From Pseudopedobacter sp037968815 (GTDB lineage: Bacteria > Bacteroidota > Bacteroidia > Sphingobacteriales > Sphingobacteriaceae), in assembly GCA_037968815.1 (NCBI GenBank), contig JBBKWF010000021.1, positions 62,001 to 126,000 of the forward strand: a stretch of DNA of 64,000 nt, read 5' to 3'. The translations under genes and the position numbers were made by a program. Shown here piece by piece: positions 1-6,987 of this stretch. The notes beneath the pieces are model-generated. The model saw nothing but the letters and a program-made list of their open reading frames with translations. It ran no database searches and was not told the origin of the DNA. The number at the start of each line of letters is the position of its first letter. Within the stretch, counting starts at the first letter, position 1.

Positions 1-739
1 TGTCTTTATAGCCTAGTTCATTTTCTATTTCTGCCAACTCATCTTTTGCTGGTTTGCCCGGTACAATACAGTCAACCAGTGAATTACAGATTTCATTATA
101 GTTTTTAAGCCAATCTATAAAATCAGTTGGTAAGTTATTTTGCCTTGCCAATACAAAAAGAACTTCGGTTAGTTTAGTCCCATTGTCCACAATTAATTCA
201 GTGGGTACAATTACCAAACCTTTATTTTGTGAACCATTGAAAAACTTAAACCTATGATAAAGTAAGCTCAACAATTTGCCAGGATAGGATAGAGGGGGTG
301 ACGCCGTAATATCATCATCTGTTAAAGTAATGCCTACTTCTGTAGTGTTACTGATCACAATTTCTAGCGCTGGACTGGTTGCTAAATCCAGGATTTGTTG
401 CCATTGTGTGCTTGCGGTTAAAACCCTGCTAATAGCAGAAGAAACTATGTTTTTTGATATCGATTTACCGTTTTCTATCCCTTTTATACTCAAGGTGTAT
501 AAACTATCTTGTTCGTCAAAATCTTTAGTTGTGCCATAATCTGTTGATTTTACAACGACTATTCTTCCGTTAAAAACACCTTGGCGATTTGCTTTATCAA
601 TAAAATAATCTGGCAAGCCTCTAAGTAAAACTCCAGTTCCAAACTGTAGCACTTTTTCTGGCAGGTTAAATAAAGAAGCTTCTGGTATTTCTAAATTTTG
701 ACTGCTAATAGAACTTAACTGTTTTTTGTTTAAATACAT
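1..739 (-). CDS. uxaB: Tagaturonate reductase (altronate oxidoreductase), partial
   Basis: The frame reads from an ATG at 739 to the left edge, about 246 codons without a stop, so the C-terminal part is outside the window. The N-terminus carries VLQFGTGVLLRGL, the nucleotide-binding motif of the polyol/mannitol dehydrogenase family, followed by VISNTTEVGI and VPTELIVDNGTKL, which fit UxaB. The family reduces tagaturonate to altronate with NADH in the cytoplasm, the second step of galacturonate catabolism after UxaC. It starts 13 bp after the GH105 gene and is probably the third gene of that operon, linking pectin depolymerisation to sugar-acid catabolism. The family call is firm; the substrate follows from context. 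Confidence 0.85.
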   Translation of the reverse strand, partial: MYLNKKQLSSISSQNLEIPEASLFNLPEKVLQFGTGVLLRGLPDYFIDKANRQGVFNGRIVVVKSTDYGTTKDFDEQDSLYTLSIKGIENGKSISKNIVSSAISRVLTASTQWQQILDLATSPALEIVISNTTEVGITLTDDDITASPPLSYPGKLLSLLYHRFKFFNGSQNKGLVIVPTELIVDNGTKLTEVLFVLARQNNLPTDFIDWLKNYNEICNSLVDCIVPGKPAKDELAEIENELGYKD

Positions 740-752
740 GATGTATTATCTT

Positions 753-2687
753 TTACTTAGCTTGTTTTAGTAGCCATTGCACCAACTGTTGCCCAGCTTT
801 TAAGTTTTCAAATTTGTTTGGTAGTTTTCTGCCATCTGCATATTCATTATATAGCCATGGGTCGCCTACTGCGAAAACAGTTCCTTTGCCAATTTTTGAT
901 ATTGCCATTACAACATCACCGTTGTGATTAACAATGGGTTTAGCTGGTTCTTTTAAAGCTAGAGTGCTGATTTCTTTTAGGTAAGTAGTAGCTCCTAATG
1001 GGAAAACTGCGTTGCCTGCATCAATTTTAATTAAGCCCATATCAAACTGATTGCCAGTTACTGGGTTCTTTAATTCGTCTTTAAATTGGATACCAAATTG
1101 GCTGGCTAAATCATTAAAGTGTGGTAGTTCTGCATTGTTAACATCATTAGCCATTAACAATAAAACTCCACCATTTTTAACCCATTTAACAATGTTTTGG
1201 ATTGCTGGAGCCTGCATGTAATTCGGAAACTCTGTTTCCTTTTTAGTATCGGGGTCTACAATAATATAAACCGAGGCTCCTGCCAAATTTGCTGCAGTGG
1301 GTGATTCTTTTAAAGTCTCTGTTTTTGCACCTGTATAGCGGATGTGTTCGCCTAACAGCCCAAAGCCATTATTGTCCCACTCGTTCCATAAATAGTGAAA
1401 ACTTTGTTGTTTCCCGTTGATATCTTTTCTGAATTCGTTATTGAAATAGTTATCAAGCATTACAGTTTTGCCCGCTCCAACTTGTGAGATTTCTCTTAGT
1501 TCCATCTCATTGCTCGCCATAATAAAAGCACCAGCACCTTTGGGGTCATCTTGTATTACTTCTTCGCTTAGGTAATATTCATAACTCCCATCACGATAAG
1601 GTTTTCCACCTAAACCAGCTACACTTACCGTTCCGTTAAGGTGTAAAGCACCTTTTTCATCAGTAACCAAAAACTTTTTCTTAATCCCGGCAAAAGCTTT
1701 TACTGCAATTTTCTCAAAAGAAGAATCGAGATAGCCCATACGTACTGCTTTGGCAATAGTGTAAACAAACATACTTGATGCTGAAGCTTCTAAATAGTTA
1801 CCTTTACCATCTGGTTTATCCATAACCTGATACCATAACCCAGATTTTTTATCTTGGTATTTTTGTATTGCGGTAGCAAACCTGTTTAGAACTGCTAAAA
1901 GCTCTTTTCTTTTTGGATGATCTTGTGGGAAATAGTCTAAGACATCTACCAAAGCCATACCGTACCAGCCCATTGCTCTTCCCCAAAAATTAGGAGAATT
2001 ACCTGTGGTTTTATTAGCCCAAGCCTGTTCTTTAGACTCGTCCCAGCCATGATAAATCAAGCCTGTACTTACGTCTCTGGCATGATCTTCAATATCTGTA
2101 AACTGAACGGCGATATCGTCAAAAGTCTCCGGTTCATTAAACTCGGTAGCCCATTCGGCTAAAAATGGCATTCCCATGTAAAGTCCATCTAGCCACACTT
2201 GATAAGGGTATATTTTTTTGTGCCAAAAACTATCGCCGTTAGTACGTGGTTGTTCTTGTAACTGTTTTCTTAATAATGATGCCGCTTTGTAGTATTTCTT
2301 TTTGCCGGTAACTTGATACAGTAAAAGTAGATTGCAACCGGTACGTACATTGTCAATGTTGTAATCCTTTAGTTTGTAGGTTTTAATGTTTCCATCCTCC
2401 TCGACAAAACTATCCATACTGCGCTGTATGTAGTTGAAATATTCACCTTTCCCAGTCCTCTTCCAAACTTGCCCAATTCCTGTTAAGTAAACACCTGTTT
2501 CATAAGTCCATTTTAGTTTGCGACTTTCATTTTCTATTGGGAAAGGATACTTATCCATTATAGTGCTTGAAAGTTCTTGGGATAGGCTTTTTTGAGTACT
2601 CAACTTTTTGCTTTTTTGTGAGGTGCAAGAACTTAACACCACTAACAAAGGGATGATAAGAAAAGTGTGTAGTTTAAACTTTAGCAT
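753..2687 (-). CDS. GH105 unsaturated rhamnogalacturonyl/galacturonyl hydrolase with C-terminal DUF4350/GATase-like domain
   Basis: The protein has 644 residues. It begins with a lipoprotein signal (VVLSSC), so it is probably membrane-anchored in the periplasm. Residues about 45-400 match the GH105 (YteR/YesR/RhiN) alpha/alpha barrel: VWLDGLYMGMPFLAEWA and NFWGRAMGWYGMALVDVLDYFP are typical. GH105 enzymes remove the 4,5-unsaturated uronate left by pectate or rhamnogalacturonan lyases. Residues about 425-644 form a second module (ASVYIIVDPDT, VKWVKNGGVLLLMANDVNN, GKGTVFAVGDPWLYNEY) that resembles DUF4350 or a class I glutamine amidotransferase-like fold. It is longer than single-domain GH105 (about 370 residues). 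It lies 2 bp after the GH28 gene. Exact substrate is uncertain. Confidence 0.9.
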   Translation of the reverse strand: MLKFKLHTFLIIPLLVVLSSCTSQKSKKLSTQKSLSQELSSTIMDKYPFPIENESRKLKWTYETGVYLTGIGQVWKRTGKGEYFNYIQRSMDSFVEEDGNIKTYKLKDYNIDNVRTGCNLLLLYQVTGKKKYYKAASLLRKQLQEQPRTNGDSFWHKKIYPYQVWLDGLYMGMPFLAEWATEFNEPETFDDIAVQFTDIEDHARDVSTGLIYHGWDESKEQAWANKTTGNSPNFWGRAMGWYGMALVDVLDYFPQDHPKRKELLAVLNRFATAIQKYQDKKSGLWYQVMDKPDGKGNYLEASASSMFVYTIAKAVRMGYLDSSFEKIAVKAFAGIKKKFLVTDEKGALHLNGTVSVAGLGGKPYRDGSYEYYLSEEVIQDDPKGAGAFIMASNEMELREISQVGAGKTVMLDNYFNNEFRKDINGKQQSFHYLWNEWDNNGFGLLGEHIRYTGAKTETLKESPTAANLAGASVYIIVDPDTKKETEFPNYMQAPAIQNIVKWVKNGGVLLLMANDVNNAELPHFNDLASQFGIQFKDELKNPVTGNQFDMGLIKIDAGNAVFPLGATTYLKEISTLALKEPAKPIVNHNGDVVMAISKIGKGTVFAVGDPWLYNEYADGRKLPNKFENLKAGQQLVQWLLKQAK

Positions 2688-2689
2688 AT

Positions 2690-4408
2690 CTATTTAATGG
2701 TTAATGCAGCTGGTTTTGCTCCAAAAATGAACGATGTTTTTTCTTTTGCATCTTTTAAATTGGAGTTTAAAAGTTTGATGTTTTTAGATTTATCTCCTGA
2801 AATATTTAAAAGAGTGTTGTAGGTATTTAACGGTTTAAAACTATCTAGTGTGATGGCCGAGCTATTTTGTATAGAAATGAGTTGTGTAGTATCTTTTGTT
2901 AACAAAGTCATGTTTTTGATACTTACACCTTGAGCTTCGGTAATCTCAACCCCTTTTTTAGCTTGAATAACTAGGTTTTCTAGGTTGATATTTTTGATGT
3001 TCATCTCTGGCAAACCCCTAATGAATAAGGCTTTTTCAGCTCCGTTTACAAAAATGTTTTTTATAAAAAAGTTTTTAAACTGTGGCGTTTCTTCTGTAAC
3101 GGGTAATAACACAGTTTTTGGAGCTTCTCTTTTTTCACCTGCTAATAAAATTGGATCTTTAGCGGCATAGTACATATCAAATAAAATGGCCTCGCCGGGG
3201 ATATCTATCATATTAATATTGGAGATGTAGATGTTTTCTACCACTCCACCTCTACCACGGGTAGTTTTAAAGCGTAAACCAATATCAGTACCAATAAATG
3301 AGTTGTTATAAACATAGATGTTCTTTGCTCCACCCGACATTTCGCTACCAATAACAAAACCACCATGGGCATGGTGCACCACGTTATTTCGTACAATAAC
3401 ATTCTCTGTTGGGATACCACGTTTTCTGCCGTCTTCATCTCTACCAGATTTAATGCATATACCATCATCTCCAACATCAAAAATTGAATTCTCTATCAAA
3501 ACATTTTTACACGATTCAACATCAACGCCATCACCGTTGTGAGCGTACCACGGATTTTTAACAGTTAGGTTTTTAAGTGTTAAGTCTTCGCAAATAAGTG
3601 GGTGTAAACACCAAGCAGGTGAGTTTTGAAAAGTAACACCTTCTAATAAAATCGTTTTACAATTGGTAAGCACTAATAAATTAGGTCGGTAAAAGTCTTT
3701 CATTCCCTCAAAGTCTGCCATGGTTTTGCCTGGCATAACGGAAGAAGCATGTTCAGTTTGGTTGCCTTTTGCATAACTTTCAGATGGCATCCAAAGTTTT
3801 TTATCCTCACTTAATACCCCCCCAGATTGGATTCTTTTTTTCCATTGCGAATCAGTAAGTTTATCTTTTTTTACTGCTCGCCAAACGTCCCCGTTACCAT
3901 CAATTATCCCTTGGCCTGTAATTGCAATGTTTTGTAGGTTAGTGCCAGAAATTGGAGGTTGATTTCTGATAGCTTTTTGGCCTTCCCAATTAGCCTCAAC
4001 TAATTTGTACTGAGATTTGTCTGCTGTAAAAAGCAATAAAGCACCTTCTTTTAGGTGTAAGTTGACGTTACTTTTAAGCTCAATAGGTCCGCTTAACCAT
4101 AGGCCTGACTCTATTAAGACCACACCACCACCGTTTTTATTGCTGGCTATTATAGCATCGTTAATACTTTTTGTGTTTAAGGTAAGCCCGTCTGGTTTTG
4201 CGCCAAAACTTTTTATGTTTAAAGTGTCTTTTTTAAATATCGGTAGCTTTATGCTAGGCAGTTTAACATTGAAAGATTTTTCAAAATCAGCGGAATCAGA
4301 AACTATTTGTGTATGTGATTGACTTTTTAATACAGTCTCTGCTTTACCAGTAATACTAGCTAAAGGAATAATAAATGCAATTAATAGCACAAGGCGTAAA
4401 TTTTTCAT
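2690..4408 (-). CDS. GH28 polygalacturonase / exo-galacturonidase
   Basis: This 572-residue protein has an N-terminal signal peptide and a right-handed beta-helix domain starting at NIKSFGAKPDGLTLNTKSI. All GH28 signatures are present: NGDGVD (catalytic Asp about 293), GDDGICIKSG (Asp 314/315), AHGGFVIGSE (His 348), and an LRFKTTRGRGG segment in place of the usual RIK. The enzyme hydrolyses alpha-1,4-galacturonosyl bonds; the long insertions are typical of periplasmic exo-acting bacterial members. It is the first gene of an operon with GH105 and uxaB, and the region before it carries operator A and a -7-like element. Endo or exo action cannot be told from sequence alone. Confidence 0.92.
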   Translation of the reverse strand: MKNLRLVLLIAFIIPLASITGKAETVLKSQSHTQIVSDSADFEKSFNVKLPSIKLPIFKKDTLNIKSFGAKPDGLTLNTKSINDAIIASNKNGGGVVLIESGLWLSGPIELKSNVNLHLKEGALLLFTADKSQYKLVEANWEGQKAIRNQPPISGTNLQNIAITGQGIIDGNGDVWRAVKKDKLTDSQWKKRIQSGGVLSEDKKLWMPSESYAKGNQTEHASSVMPGKTMADFEGMKDFYRPNLLVLTNCKTILLEGVTFQNSPAWCLHPLICEDLTLKNLTVKNPWYAHNGDGVDVESCKNVLIENSIFDVGDDGICIKSGRDEDGRKRGIPTENVIVRNNVVHHAHGGFVIGSEMSGGAKNIYVYNNSFIGTDIGLRFKTTRGRGGVVENIYISNINMIDIPGEAILFDMYYAAKDPILLAGEKREAPKTVLLPVTEETPQFKNFFIKNIFVNGAEKALFIRGLPEMNIKNINLENLVIQAKKGVEITEAQGVSIKNMTLLTKDTTQLISIQNSSAITLDSFKPLNTYNTLLNISGDKSKNIKLLNSNLKDAKEKTSFIFGAKPAALTIK

Positions 4409-4471
4409 GTATGGATACGAAAGTTTGGTTTATCAACGGTTAATTTTAGGCTTCACCTAAAATGATTTAAA

Positions 4472-4479
4472 CAATTGTA
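4472..4479 (-). promoter_or_regulatory. Candidate -7 element of unit A
   Basis: The minus-strand sequence is TACAATTG, one mismatch from the Bacteroidota -7 consensus TAnnTTTG. It lies 43 bp downstream of operator A and about 64 bp upstream of the GH28 start. The same spacing recurs at operators C and D. No clear TTG -33 box is seen at the expected distance. Confidence 0.5.
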
Positions 4480-4522
4480 ATGATTTTTAATATGGTTGAG
4501 AACGCATTTGATGTATTTATTT

Positions 4523-4550
4523 ATGCAAGCGTTACCGGCAACGATTGCAT
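4523..4550. promoter_or_regulatory. Operator A: LacI-type palindrome upstream of GH28-GH105-uxaB
   Basis: This is a 28-bp near-perfect palindrome with halves ATGCAAGCGTTACC and (reverse complement) ATGCAATCGTTGCC, differing at 2 of 14 positions and centred on CpG. It is the most symmetrical of four copies in the locus and probably binds the LacI-family protein encoded at 24858-25865. LacI-family operators commonly have a central CpG into which the hinge helix inserts. Confidence 0.75.
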
Positions 4551-4643
4551 GAATTTTTAGGAATAGTTTTTTTGATTTTTAGCATTGTTTACAATATCCA
4601 ATTGCTAAAATTTATTTCGAAATAGGGGATTTAAAAAGCTTTA

Positions 4644-5636
4644 TTATTTAGGTTGCCACTCAGAAAAAATGTTTTTTAGAGTGTATTTTTTAGTCTCTTT
4701 TTTAGAAAGCTGATGTGCCCATTTTACTCTTTCTGCAATACTTGCTCCGTCGCCTTTGCTGTTATATTCTGCGTAAAAAACAGTTCTTTCTTTATTTGGG
4801 AACATAGCGTCTCCTGCCCAAGCATCCCAACCTTGTGGGACAATGTGTTTACCTAGTTTACAAGCTATAAAAACAGTCTTAGCATAAGGTCGCCATGGTC
4901 TACCTAAATAAGCTTTACTTACTTCATCACTCGCAATTAAATTGCAGTTGAAAAAAACATAGCCGTATTTTTGATTTGGAGAAGTTGAAGCTGCAGTAAT
5001 AAAAGAATTAGATAAGCTTTTAATGGTACAGCTTTGGAAAACAGCAGTTGCTTCGCCAAAAATAAAGTCTGTAGTGCCTTCTATATAGCAGTTTTCAAAA
5101 TAGTTGCGTCCGTCTTTAGCAGTGTACAAAGTATCTTGATGACCTAAAATATTACAGTTTTTTATACTCACCCTATCAGCCTCAATCATTAAAGCTACAG
5201 CCTGTCCAACTTTGCCCGCAGTGTTTTGAATGGTTAAATCTTGGACACTACAATCAGATGCTTGTATTAAAACAGTGTAAGATGTGTAAGTGCTATATTT
5301 AGGATTGCCGGTAAAATCTTTAGTGGGGAAATCTTTTCCAGAATAATCATTATTAGTAATGATGGTTTTCTCTTTACTTTCGCCAACTAAAGCTATGTTT
5401 TTTTTCCACGAGGGGATAACCAGTTTTTCATGATAAATTCCATTTTTAATATGAATGGTTACCGTTTGTTGCGAGTGATCCCGGACTTTATTTACCGCCT
5501 CTTGGATGGTTTTAAAATCTCCGCTACCATCTTTTGCAACGGTATAAGTAAAAACTTGCTCTTGTGCTTGACTAGACGAAGTAATGAGAAAAAGCAGTAA
5601 ACAAATAAAAACTTGCTTTATGGTGGCAGGCTTCAT
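4644..5636 (-). CDS. CE8 pectin methylesterase (pectinesterase), single domain
   Basis: The protein has 330 residues with a cleavable-type signal peptide (about 1-24, ending SSQAQ). It is a compact right-handed beta-helix esterase that removes methyl esters from homogalacturonan. The CE8 active-site blocks are all visible: GQAVAL (Gln 145), GHQDTLY (Asp 168), DFIFG (Asp 190) and LGRPW (Arg 246). The opening YTVAKDGSGDFKTIQEAV is the standard family start. It follows the PL9-like gene after 12 bp, so both are probably co-transcribed from the operator B promoter. Without a lipobox or T9SS tail it is expected in the periplasm, unlike the larger CE8 encoded at 6988-9852. Confidence 0.93.
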   Translation of the reverse strand: MKPATIKQVFICLLLFLITSSSQAQEQVFTYTVAKDGSGDFKTIQEAVNKVRDHSQQTVTIHIKNGIYHEKLVIPSWKKNIALVGESKEKTIITNNDYSGKDFPTKDFTGNPKYSTYTSYTVLIQASDCSVQDLTIQNTAGKVGQAVALMIEADRVSIKNCNILGHQDTLYTAKDGRNYFENCYIEGTTDFIFGEATAVFQSCTIKSLSNSFITAASTSPNQKYGYVFFNCNLIASDEVSKAYLGRPWRPYAKTVFIACKLGKHIVPQGWDAWAGDAMFPNKERTVFYAEYNSKGDGASIAERVKWAHQLSKKETKKYTLKNIFSEWQPK

Positions 5637-5648
5637 ACTTGCTGATGT

Positions 5649-6797
5649 TTAATTTTTAGGGATATTAATGTCGGGCAGGCTACCATCTGCTTTCCGTGGT
5701 TTTGATAGTTCCTTAACATCCAAACTGAAAAAATCCGCAGGTTTAAGCTCTTTGCCTAATTGCCAGCTATTACCTTTAATTATTGTTTGATCTGCTTCTA
5801 AAGAACCAACTTCTCCATACACCACAGAGTTTTGTACAATGAGTTTAGAAACCTGATTTTTACTTCCAAAGCTTAAGTTCTTTTTCTTGTTGAAGAAAGA
5901 TACACAGTTTAGTAGCGCAATTACTCCTCTGTTACTATTATGGTCGAAACCATTTTTAGTGTTTCCGGTAGAAATACAGTTGATATAGGTCGCATTGTGT
6001 TTTTTTAATTTATCATCACTTCCGCCAGTTTTAAAACCGTTTCCATCGCCACCACTTAACTTCCCGTCTTTTAACATACCATTGTTAAATGCCCAGCAAT
6101 CTTCGTATGAGGTAGTAATATTGTCAGTCTTTTTTAAATATCCATCCCAGCCATCGTCTAAGTTTTGCCATGCCCTGCAACCCTTAAATTTATTACCCGA
6201 ACCCACATCTATTTTACAGGCAAAGCCATCGGCATTTTCTATTTTTGAGTCTGCATTAAAATAGGAGTCGCAATTAAGGATAAGGTTATCTGCCGCACCA
6301 GCTACCAGTTGTAAACCAGTGTCTGAACATTCTGAAAAAGTACAAAATTCGATAATATTATTATGCCCACCGGTAATCAATATACCGTTATCACCAGCTT
6401 TCACAATATCAATTCCTTTAATGTGCCAATAGCTAGTTCTTAAAATTATCCCTTGGTTAGAGTCGCCTTCGCTTAAAGCAGAAAAATCAAATTTTGGCCT
6501 TTTTTTATCACTAGGGTCTGATTTAAATACAATCGGTGCGCTTTCGGTACCGTCAACTTTAATATCTATCCGTTGGGTAAAAGTGTAATCACCACCTTTT
6601 ATTGAAATTATATCACCTGGTTTTGCATTTTTAACCGCTTCTAATACCTCATCCGCGGTAGAGACTTTAATCTCATTTGTAGCTCTTTGTTTAACGGCAG
6701 TGCTATCCTTGCTTTTTGCTATAGAACAAGAGCTAACGGTTAGCATTAAAATTGTTAGTAAAGCGGTTATATTTTTTAGTTTGATCATCAAATTCAT
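5649..6797 (-). CDS. Right-handed beta-helix lipoprotein, PL9-like pectate lyase
   Basis: I place the start at ATG 6797 (382 residues), because the frame upstream opens only with a GTG at 6830; an ATG at 6788 is also possible. A lipoprotein signal follows (LTVSSC). The beta-helix region contains ENADGFACKIDVGSGNKF and GCRAWQNLDDGWDGYLKK, close to the calcium-binding, Asp-rich core of PL9 lyases such as Pel9A of Dickeya. PL9 enzymes cleave polygalacturonate by beta-elimination. It is the first gene of unit B, with operator B upstream and a CE8 12 bp downstream. The family call is good; activity is inferred. Confidence 0.8.
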   Translation of the reverse strand: MNLMIKLKNITALLTILMLTVSSCSIAKSKDSTAVKQRATNEIKVSTADEVLEAVKNAKPGDIISIKGGDYTFTQRIDIKVDGTESAPIVFKSDPSDKKRPKFDFSALSEGDSNQGIILRTSYWHIKGIDIVKAGDNGILITGGHNNIIEFCTFSECSDTGLQLVAGAADNLILNCDSYFNADSKIENADGFACKIDVGSGNKFKGCRAWQNLDDGWDGYLKKTDNITTSYEDCWAFNNGMLKDGKLSGGDGNGFKTGGSDDKLKKHNATYINCISTGNTKNGFDHNSNRGVIALLNCVSFFNKKKNLSFGSKNQVSKLIVQNSVVYGEVGSLEADQTIIKGNSWQLGKELKPADFFSLDVKELSKPRKADGSLPDINIPKN

Positions 6798-6865
6798 TTT
6801 AAGATTATAGTTTAAAAGGAGTTTCTTCACTCTTTAAAAAGAGATTATTAACTAATTAATGATTA

Positions 6866-6872
6866 CAATTTA
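6866..6872 (-). promoter_or_regulatory. Candidate -7 element of unit B
   Basis: The minus-strand sequence TAAATTG lies 43 bp downstream of operator B when counted from the edge of the 28-mer, but its terminal G sits 1 bp nearer the operator than in units A, C and D. It fits the shared TAn(n)ATTG pattern. No strong -33 box is visible. Confidence 0.4.
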
Positions 6873-6915
6873 CCCAAAACAAGAAGTATAAAAAAGGTAT
6901 TTGGGTTTTAAATTT

Positions 6916-6943
6916 GTGCAATCGTTGCCGGGTAGGAAGCTTG
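6916..6943. promoter_or_regulatory. Operator B: half-degenerate LacI-type site upstream of the PL9-CE8 unit
   Basis: The left half GTGCAATCGTTGCC is identical to the left half of operator D, and the central CCGG is kept. The right half has decayed (GGGTAGGAAGCTTG against the expected GGCAACGATTGCAT). It is located about 120 bp upstream of the PL9-like start. It may be a weak site or one bound mainly through one half. Confidence 0.55.
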
Positions 6944-6987
6944 AAAAACCGTTGCGCCCGAAAGCGCAAGGCATATTAATTGATAAA

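Noticed and set aside
330..539. 69-codon plus-strand frame at the left end
   Set aside because: It lies within the uxaB frame on the minus strand, which has clear family motifs.
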